Below are positions 55,940 through 64,000 of a stretch of DNA of 64,000 bases, piece by piece. The position numbers and the translations under genes are program-made. Origin of the DNA: Sipunculus nudus. Taxonomy: Eukaryota; Annelida; Sipuncula; Golfingiida; Sipunculidae. The stretch covers positions 49,853,676 to 49,917,675 of the forward strand of contig CM049311.1 in assembly GCA_026874595.1 (NCBI GenBank), given 5' to 3'. Below the pieces are notes generated by a model, which was not told the origin of the DNA, ran no database searches, and worked only from the letters and a program-made list of their open reading frames with translations. Numbering within the stretch: the stretch's first letter is position 1; every line of letters starts with the position of its first letter.

Positions 55940-58760
55940 ATGATCATCATTGTGTATGAAAATTCTCATGAAATATGTGGTACAGATTCAAATAATTTAC
56001 CGTTTTCTCATTCAAGTTTTGCACTTGAAGACACTGATGCACCATATAATGACAAAGGCGATGATGATATACACCAATCAGGGACACTGACCAGTCACAA
56101 TGACGATTTAACAACACAACATGATACTCCTCTTACATCATCAACCAAACATATAGGGACACCTTCACAAAATTATCCTAGTATTTGTTCAAATAATGAT
56201 TCAAAATTCAATCTCTACTGAAGCACCAAACAAAATTCTCAACTTAATTTCATGGAACGCTGGAGGAATAAAATCAAAATTACATTTGCCAGAATGGTAG
56301 CCCTGTCGGATTTTTTATGTATTCTTGAGACATGGGCTACTACTTCAGTTGATTTTGCTAGGTATTTTTATACGTTCCACTGTGTCAGTAAAGTATGAGA
56401 TAAGATTTCCAAAGGGTGGGGGGGGGGGGGTCCTGGCGTGTATACGAAAACACTGTAATTTAATTTTTTTAAAGTTCTTAAGTACACAGACATGATAGCT
56501 TTAATAATGGATGGAAGTACCTATAAAATAAAGAAAGACATACTATCGGTGTGTGCATATATTGCTCCTGAGGGTTCTCCAAAATACAACGAAATGGACG
56601 AAAATGATGGAATTTTAGGATTGGAAATACAGACACTTTCTCAGTATGGGGACTTAATTAATGCCATAATAGAGACATAAATGCAAGAATTGGTAACCTA
56701 CTAGATTTTAGTGAAATGATGATTTAGAATTCATCGGTACTGGAAAAGTTAATCTACTGATCAATTCTCCCCAAGTAAAAGTTCAAGAGATGGCAAAACA
56801 AATAGGTTTGGATTTTCACAAAAACCTATGCTGTATAAATGTTCATATACTAAATGGTAGAGTTGCCCCGGATATAGCATGTGAGTAAACGTTTTACTTA
56901 TGCAGGGCAACGTGTTGTAGATTAGTGTTGTAGATTATTTTATAGTCAGCATAGACCTTATTATTTTGTGCCAACTTTTGATACATCTGATTACTTTCCA
57001 TTAATTTGTACCATGAATGTAAAATTAAAAGACAGTCTAAAACATTCATGGCAGGAAATGGGTTAAATACAAACTGAAACCGAGAAATAGCAGGGAAATA
57101 AACTTCATACTAGAATAACCAGAATGTTAAAGAAACAAGCAATTATTTAACCAGTGCTCTGATCTGATGTAGATGCTGCAGAAAATTAGTTTATAAATAT
57201 ATTTAGATATATAACAGTAGAACGTGAAGGTAATGACATAAAGCCGGAGATGGTTTGAGCATGAAATAAAGCCGGGGATAGATTGGCTCAACCTATGTGA
57301 TGGGATGAAACCGGTACAATGGCTAAGCATAATAAGTTTAAAGCACTGGATATATTTAGAAAATCGGGGAATCAAATGACATGAAAATATACAGAGCCAA
57401 ACTTTAAAAACATTTGTGCAAACAAAATGAAGTGTTTGGTCAGGATTCGTTATCTAGAGTGATGATTAACAGAAATACTAATGAGCTATGGAGATATTTG
57501 AAAAAAAAATTAAAGACAGAAAAACAACCAGCATTAAAACAGAATGTTAGTTATACTTCAGGTATTTGTTAAATGACAGTAAAAAATATTATACCCGAAG
57601 ATATTTACAGTTATATATAATTATACAGTTATTTATTTAAACGTATCATTTAATATCTATAACCATTGATGGAAAACGTATTAAATGATATTCTTCACTC
57701 GGGTAGCTTTCTGTCAATCAATTATCTATCCACTATATAAAATGGGCAGGGAGAGGACCCAGAAAATAACTGGGTATATCCTTATTAAATGTGCTGGGAA
57801 ATATTTACAAGAAAATTGAACAATAGATTGCTCTTTTATGTAGAAGACATATATTTTCAGAGGCTCAAGCTGGATATAGAAATGACTATTTGCACTATTG
57901 AAAATGCATCTTTCTTTATATGGATCAATTAAAAAATACCTCGATTAGAGAAGAAGTAGACTGTACTATATTTATACAGATTTTTCCAGGGCATTCGACT
58001 GTGTAAACATGAGATTTTGTGGTATGTTCCGTTGAAAGAAGGAATAAATGGGAAAATATTAAAAGATTTAAGATCGATGTACTCAGATATGACAACTAGT
58101 ATTCTTACAGCATTGGGACTACAGAATACGAGCCAGGGATGTGTGGTAAGTGCCTTGATATTTTCTAATATTTCATAAATGAATTTTAATCAACTTTAAA
58201 TACCTATGTTTGTAAACGGTATGTATTTAAATGAACAACCCAAATCTTGTGACATTAATGCTTGCCGATGATATGGTAAATTTTGCCGACACACCAGGAA
58301 AACTTCAGAAACTTTATTTTGCAGAGAATATGGAAGGAAGGTTCACTTTACCAAAATTATGGTATCTTGACATGGGTACAACATGGACGTTGGATCTGAC
58401 TAAAACATCTTGGCATTTTTTTTCTACCACAGTCTCATGGACACACACACACAAACCACGCATTTCAAGCCAATAATGTGTTATGTATTATAAAGAATTT
58501 TTAAGAGAAATTTAAACATGTTAAGCGTCAGTCAACTATTTTACCTTTTTGACACTATGGTTATGCCTATTCTTATGTATGGTATTGAACGTTGGGGTAC
58601 GATTGCATTGATCTGACAGAGTACTGCAAATGCAGCAGTTTTGGAAGAATGTGGGCGTCTCCCTTTGTGAAGCACTCCTTAAGTTGTTTGAAATTACATT
58701 TTTACATGTGAATGGAAACAGGTACCCAAAATACTTGTATGAAATGTTATTGCAGCGTGA
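55940..58760 (+). pseudogene. APE-type LINE, endonuclease and RT, decayed
   Basis: A Ser/Asp/Thr-rich lead (55940-56220) is followed by NKILNLISWNAGGIKSKLHL (56230 on), the endonuclease start. Then DMIALIMDGSTYKIKKD, AYIAPEGSPKYNEMDEND, RDINARIGNLLDF (~56665; the G-D-x-N-A site), ILNGRVAPDI and SDYFPLICTMN (56986). In that last motif the catalytic His of S-D-H is Tyr. The RT follows: GNIYKKIEQ, EAQAGYRN, DFSRAFDCVNM (motif A, 57979), GINGKILKDLRSMYSD, NTSQGCVVSALIF, LMLADDMVNFADTPGKLQK (motif C, 58255) and VMPILMYGIERWG. Frame changes and stops are frequent. The group (RTE- or Jockey-like) is uncertain. Confidence 0.7.
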
Positions 58761-59210
58761 TTATAACGAAAAAAAACGACTTGTAATATTTTAGTCTGGT
58801 TACGGCTATATTTGGATTGCTCAGACTGTGGGAGATATTAATATTTTTCTTAACTGTATTAAGAAGCAGATAACTGAAATAGCAGTGAAGGAATGGCACT
58901 GATTTTGAAACAATTTTCATGAAATAAAATATATTCATATGGAGTTTTCAAGTCAATGTTGACATGGGAAAGATATTTAACTTGTGCCCTCACTATAGTT
59001 ATAAAAGCGCAATGGTTAAAAGAACAAGTGCAAGATGTAATCATGACATAGTCGCCAGTGTTTGCCAAGAACCGTGACCTTGCCCTTGGACCGATCAAGG
59101 CAAAAAATAATAGGCTCCGAGGGATACCGATTTAACACTTGACCTATAAGTTTCAAAGCGACTGATGCAAAATTGCGACCTGTAGCGTGCGGACAAACAG
59201 ACAAACAAAC
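58761..59210. other. No gene recognised
   Basis: AT-rich flank of the LINE. Minus-strand frames (58859-59098, 59016-59204) show no domain. Confidence 0.35.
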
Positions 59211-59211
59211 A

Positions 59212-60030
59212 AACTAGACGACCAGAGGTCGAACGCTTGCCGGAAATGGCCGGTAATAAGACAGCGAAACAGACGGAAAGTTACTAGGCAGACAGACAGG
59301 GAACGTATAACACTGTCTATAGTTTTGGAGATATGGCACAATGATGATTGCTGCAGCGCCATCTGGCAGCTATTTCTAAAAGGACAAAAAATAAGTTTCG
59401 AGATATTTTATTTTTTTATTATATATATTTGATGTATAATTAAAATTTAACCCCCGCAGAATACGACAGAGTCCCCACGAGGTAAAATGCATTAAATCTA
59501 GTTCCGGAAATAGCCGGAAATAAGACAGCAAAACAGACGGACAGTTACTAGGCAGACAGACAGGGAACGTTTGGATCTGATAAAATGAACAACCGCTATC
59601 ATGGTTAAAATGGAAGCACATTTTTATGTGATTTCGCTGATTTTCAATAGCCACAAATGAGTAGACAGACAGACGGAAAATAACTCCATGTGTAGGCAAT
59701 GTACTCCTGTCATGGAGAATAGAAAGCATGAATAAAATAAGCCACAGTCTATAGGAATAAATCTCCATATTTTGAATTTCAAGAATTGTAACCTATATTA
59801 GGTCACCATGGTAATGGAAGAATATGACAATCCTCACGAGGATAAACGCATTAAATCTAGTTTCACAGGCTGCAATCAATGTTGTGACACTGTCTATAGT
59901 GTTGGAGATATGGCACTATAATTATTGCTGCAGCGCCATCTGGTGGCTATTTTCTAAAAGGAAAAAAAATAAGTTTCGAGATATTTTATTTTTATTATAT
60001 ATATTTTGATGTAAAATTAAAATTTAACTC
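59212..60030. repeat. Interspersed/tandem repeat, possibly HINE-like
   Basis: It starts AACTAGACGACCAGAGGTCG, reminiscent of the AACTAGATG-type ends. A unit with ACACTGTCTATAGTKTTGGA, GCTGCAGCGCCATCTGG and AAGTTTCGAGATATTTTATT occurs at 59310-59450 and 59885-60030. GACAGTTACTAGGCAGACAG-type blocks occur at 59275 and 59545. A diverged third relative is at 61070-61165. No coding content. Confidence 0.5.
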
Positions 60031-60326
60031 CTGCCCCCCAACTGCTAAACCAGGATCCGCCCATATTTTGACACACCCAACTACAAAATCGTGGATCCGT
60101 CCCTGGTTTGAAAGATTTGCCTGTGATTCCTGGCAACACAAGTGGCCGGACAAGGGGACACAATAAAATCACAGGTGTGTTCCCTCCACATTTTGCGGCT
60201 TCTGTCCTCTATTCAATGCTGCTTTGTGAGATTCATGGACGACCGCGCACGCCAACATGCAATTGTAATAGCCTTGCCGGCACTTACCGGTCAACCCTGA
60301 AGCCACTTGTGCTCACGGCAATTGGA

Positions 60327-60860
60327 TATTTTTCATTTGATGAGAAAAGAGGCAAGATTTGACGAGAATTGCAATATAATCACATGATGTGACTGAGAGT
60401 GTCAGACGCTTTCAAATGCTGATAACTATATGTCTGTAGTGTACAAAATGACAGCATTATAGGCATTTGTTTAAATGGTCCACTGTTCTCGTTTGACGAA
60501 AAATGGTGCGAGATATAACGAAATATGCACTTATATCACTTGTATCACTAGTCAAATGATTGTTGAACAATAGAAAAATAAAATCTCTAGCATAAAAATG
60601 ACAGAGATATAGACATTTGTTGAATATTTTGTCAAAATATCGAATATTCTCGTTTGGCGGGAGATGGGATTTGGCGAGATTTGCAGTTTTATCATGTTAA
60701 GCTTCCGAAAGGCTACCAGAGGGTGAAAACCTATACTGTTCAACCTAAAACGTGATCGAGTTATCAGCATTTCTGATAAATCTCGTAATTTCTCGTTAGA
60801 CGGAAAACAGAGCGAGATTCTGCGAGACTTGCAATGGACTGCATTAGAGCCAAAGGAATG
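60327..60860. repeat. ~143-161-bp tandem repeat, four degenerate units
   Basis: Anchors TTCATTTGATGAG (60332), CTCGTTTGACGAA (60488), CTCGTTTGGCGGG (60649) and CTCGTTAGACGGA (60792) are each followed by a GCGAGATTTG-like phrase and CTTGCA. Spacing is 156, 161 and 143 bp. Confidence 0.65.
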
Positions 60861-61300
60861 CTACCTAACGCAGAAAACTAGACCCTTGTAGTATAAATAA
60901 CAACGGAGATAGAAGCAAAAAACTTTTTATTTTCAGAATGCCAAGTTTTACCCCAAAAATTGATCACCATGGTAACAGCGGCACAAAGCTACATGTACGC
61001 AGGAATAAGCCAATGATCCTAGTTTCAGATAAGACAATGAACATTGTGTCATGTTAAATATTTTTTTGAGATATTGCAGAAAAATGATATGTTACAGTGT
61101 TTCATGTACCACGCCCCCTGGTGGCTATTTCCAAAAAAGTAAAAATTGATTTCGAGATATTTATAAATAACACAAAATATGTCATTTTCAAAGCAATAGT
61201 TAAAAAAATGTCGACCTCAAGGTCATATTTACTGACCTAATTATATCATGATGTACACCCTTTATAAGGATTTCCAAAAAGGACACGATAACAGCTTAGC

Positions 61301-61486
61301 ATGTTTAGACGCTACCTGCGCTTTCGGCAGTGTGGCATCAAGGGCAACCTGGGTGTAACAGGTTCTCTTTACAAGCTTTACAGAAGCGACCTCACTGACA
61401 TATCTCAAAGCGTCGTATTTCACGGGGTCACGTCAAATTTCTTAAGTATTAAATCGGGTGTGCCACCTTTAGGTTCACTACTGTAG
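61301..61486 (+). pseudogene. Non-LTR reverse transcriptase fragment
   Basis: The frame reads CGIKGNLGVTGSLYKLYRSD, then SQSVVFHGVTSNFLSIKSGV and PPLGSLL. This is the RT segment G-I-x-G-N-L ... R-x-x-V-V-x-G-x-x-S ... S-G-V-P-Q-G-S-x-L-G-P-L, with the Q-G-S of the conserved block changed. It is an isolated piece of about 60 codons, different from both larger LINE copies in the window. Confidence 0.55.
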
Positions 61487-61499
61487 AGGACCCCATCCA

Positions 61500-62540
61500 T
61501 CTTTCGCTCTGAAAAAAAGACTACAAATATTGACATGAGAGAATGTTAAAAATTTTTCCTTGAAGTGTATCATTTAATGCACTAGATGCGATAGGACAAG
61601 GGTTGGGATGAACGTCACCGCTCATAGTTTAAAGTAAATCTATTAAGTGTTTAGCTTTGTGGGCGCAGCCATATTTGCCATCATGTGACTACCAAACAAT
61701 CAAAAACTATCCATAACGAGTTTTTACACACCTCTCCTGTCCGATTAAGGGAGGTATAAAGACATATTTATAACTTGACCCCTCATTTTGCTACCAGCAA
61801 AAATAACTTGTGTTGATCAATAATAATTCAGGTGTTCACAAATTAACATACCCGACGAGTATACGTTCTAAGTTTGAATATTGCTGAATTTCTGCCCTCG
61901 CCTGGGAAAGCATTATGTACCAAGCCCTTACTTTCAATTCAAACCTCCCACAGTTTTCATAATTTAAGAGAATATTTAATCCCCTCATACTGTATGAATT
62001 TGGATGTTTTCATTCATGAAACCAAATATGTGTTATTATTACACACTTAATAAGTGTCCATCTTCAAGGAAACCCTGCAACACAAATAAATGCAACACAC
62101 ACGGTATACTTGAAAGAAGGTTTCTTTGAAATGTTTGAAAATCGTAAAAAAATAACAATCATCAATGAAATATATCAGGGAAGCAGTCTCAGTATTTCAG
62201 AAATGTAGTCACCAGTTGACCCAGACTATTTTTTTTTGGTACTGCAGCAATCAAAGGCACTATTATTAATATATTTATTGTCAGCTGATTTCAGTATTTA
62301 TATTGTTACTATTCTTTCATCCAAAACTGACCTCAATATATCGCTTAATAATATAATTTAAATTACATAAGTGCTCAAATTATAAAATTATTGAAACTTA
62401 ATGAAATATTGAAAATATAGAACAGTTAACCGTAAGTGTTCATTATTTTGAAAAAAAATAACTTATTATTTTAATGCAATTACAGTGTATCGATATTTTA
62501 ACCAATATGATATATAAGATAAACGTTAGTCAACAACTCT
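61500..62540. other. No gene recognised
   Basis: AT-rich with no identified repeat or domain. Confidence 0.4.
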
Positions 62541-62555
62541 GAAACGAGTGCTTTT

Positions 62556-63340
62556 TCATCGCCAGAGTAAGCGATCATTGTTGTCAGGGTGGTTGGCAAT
62601 AGTGAGCTTGTCACATTGCTCCCTTTCGGATATACGAGCACACCTCAACCTTTTACGGATTTTCTTCCCGACCGCCGACTCTGCTGCTCTATATTCCTCC
62701 TTAAAACACTCCACATATTGTTCGACTTTTCGTCGAAAGCCTCTGTTGTAGTCTTGGCACATGGGATGCTCGCAAGTATTTGGAAATTAGCCCCCAGACC
62801 AGTTATAATTAACAGAGTGACCCACTTGTCGTTTATATCCACAACATTAGCCATTTCATTTATTATCATCAACCGTTGGTGATAGTATTCGAATTCGGGA
62901 CCACTCCCTTCAGCTGAGAAATCCGGCAGAGGATTCAGTAAACACTGGTGTTGGATTTTGTTTTTGTATGAGTTGATGGCTCTTCCTCCTCATCAGACTG
63001 CAGATCAAGTACACTCGAGATGGCCTGTACTGGCCCCTCCATTCCGTTTCGTCCCGGTTCGTCAGCTGGTTGACAACAGAGTGATACCCTCTCACGGTAC
63101 TTGTTTCGAAGAGGTCACTAACTGCCAGGCATGCATGGAAACAGCATTACAACTTTCCTTGCAATAACTTCCAAGTGCGCCCTAAACGGTCTCGAATGCA
63201 CCTCAAGGTCATTTTGGACGTTGTGTCTTGCTAACGCTCTTCTTTAACAGGGTGTGAGAGTTCCAGTTTTCGTCGAGATCACCTTAAGGACCGTCTTTTT
63301 AACACCTTTTGGTGTATCCTCAATGTCGTCGAATTTCATA
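62556..63340 (-). pseudogene. Coding remnants, unrecognised
   Basis: On the minus strand the order is: MKFDDIEDTPKGVKKTVLKV with ISTKTGTLTPC (63338-63243), a shifted RALARHNVQNDLEVHSRPFR, an acidic LDLQSDEEEEPSTHTKTKSN (~63010-62950), NEMANVVDINDKWVTLLIIT (~62870), and RRKVEQYVECFKEEYRAAES (~62730) ending DNNDRLLWR with a stop at 62556. The charged, helical final part and the consistent strand suggest one decayed gene. I cannot assign it. Confidence 0.35.
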
Positions 63341-63564
63341 TCTGTCTGTTGTCAGATGGGCGAATGGGCTGCCAGATAAATGCCTGTAGGGGTCTGTGGC
63401 GTTGTAGGGGATCTCATCTGATTTATTGGTGTCGAACAGGAAAGAGTGGAAGCATTCAGTGTATTTGTAAATAAACCTCAATTTAATATCATCATGTATA
63501 ATATAAACATTCATCATGTATCATATAAACATTGATATATTTATATAGTTTATAAAAAGCTTTC

Positions 63565-63565
<1 letters not shown>

Positions 63566-63606
<41 letters not shown>
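63566..63606. repeat. (TA)n microsatellite
   Basis: A pure TA run. A short duplication of CATCATGTATMATATAAACA precedes it at about 63490-63533. Confidence 0.9.
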
Positions 63607-63611
<5 letters not shown>

Positions 63612-63861
63612 ATGAAATATAATTCCTTATCGTTCTCACCAAACGGATTGACTCGACTGCATCACTTCTCATTAAAATATATAAAATCAGCTGTGATATC
63701 AGTTGAAAGACAGACCTCTCAGGGCAGTTTAACCGGGGGGGGGGGGCTTACAGAGGGGGAGGTGAGATTTAACCTCAGACTTGATTTTTTGTGTGGAAAG
63801 GGGGGGGGGGGATGACATGCAGAAGTACGCTGGGTACCAGACATATATGTTTTGCTTACAG

Positions 63862-63967
63862 TCAATCACAAGATGACAAAAAAATCCGTGCGGGTCTACC
63901 AATTAATGAATGCAAAAGAGTTGCAAATGAAGATGCCGGCCTTGTATATTGTTATGTAAACAAGTAA
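63862..63967 (+). other. Possible terminal exon, unrecognised
   Basis: TTTTGCTTACAG is acceptor-like. The following 34 codons (QSQDDKKIRAGLPINECKRV, then YCYVNK) end in TAA at 63965-63967. They lie 3' of poly-G tracts at 63736 and 63801. Too short to assign; it may be part of a gene whose other exons are outside the window. Confidence 0.2.
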
Positions 63968-64000
63968 CCGCCAAGCATTAATTACTGGTTTAGCGCTTAG

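Overview
The window reads as metazoan intergenic DNA from a mollusc, most likely a heterodont bivalve. This is an inference. It rests on AT-rich sequence, abundant (TA)n and poly-G/poly-C tracts, spliced transposase genes, a tRNA-headed SINE, and element families that I associate with bivalve genomes: pearl/HINE-like elements with ~180-bp core repeats, pogo/Tigger elements, and FLYWCH-MULE, ISL2EU and YqaJ genes. I found no intact host gene, no rRNA, no free-standing tRNA and no CRISPR array. Almost everything recognisable is a mobile element, and almost every coding region is frameshifted, truncated or interrupted.

Layout: 0-1.4 kb holds ~180-bp and ~140-bp tandem repeats. 4.2-10.6 kb is an essentially complete pogo-like DNA transposon with matching inverted ends, a TA target duplication and a minus-strand transposase. 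Its C-terminal tail carries an in-frame 63-bp (21-codon) minisatellite and ends in a PHD-like zinc finger. 11.0-13.6 kb is a 14/15-bp minisatellite followed by a pearl/HINE-like element. 13.8-15.3 kb plus 19.06-19.2 kb is a broken gene combining a C2H2 finger with a TatD-family hydrolase, interrupted by 3.75 kb that includes a 1.3-kb Tigger-type element. 19.4-21.2 kb is a CACTA-like element with long inverted ends built from palindromic subterminal repeats, inserted into another Tigger-type end.

22.2-29.5 kb is a decayed multi-exon FLYWCH-MULE transposase gene, invaded and partly duplicated. It contains an LTR-like remnant, a 308-bp hAT MITE whose empty site survives 2 kb away, a HINE-like element, a tyrosine recombinase fragment between 180-bp direct repeats, and a hAT element with its own BED-finger transposase. 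A 5'-truncated SINE closes it. 31.8-33.4 kb is an ISL2EU/PIF-type transposase tail to tail with a YqaJ-type nuclease gene. 33.7-35.4 kb is an inverted HINE-like copy. 36.5-38.6 kb is a CR1/L2-like LINE.

39-52.5 kb is a weakly coding landscape: unidentified exons, an endonuclease fragment, a transposon-type gene with part of it duplicated elsewhere, a full-length SINE inside an open frame, and very recent tandem duplications. 52.9-55.3 kb has Helitron-type ends and one complete 311-bp non-autonomous Helitron. 55.9-58.8 kb is an APE-type LINE. 59-64 kb is tandem repeats, a small RT fragment and unrecognised coding remnants.

The genes do not form a pathway. The window records successive nested insertions, and several of them can be dated relative to one another from interrupted copies.
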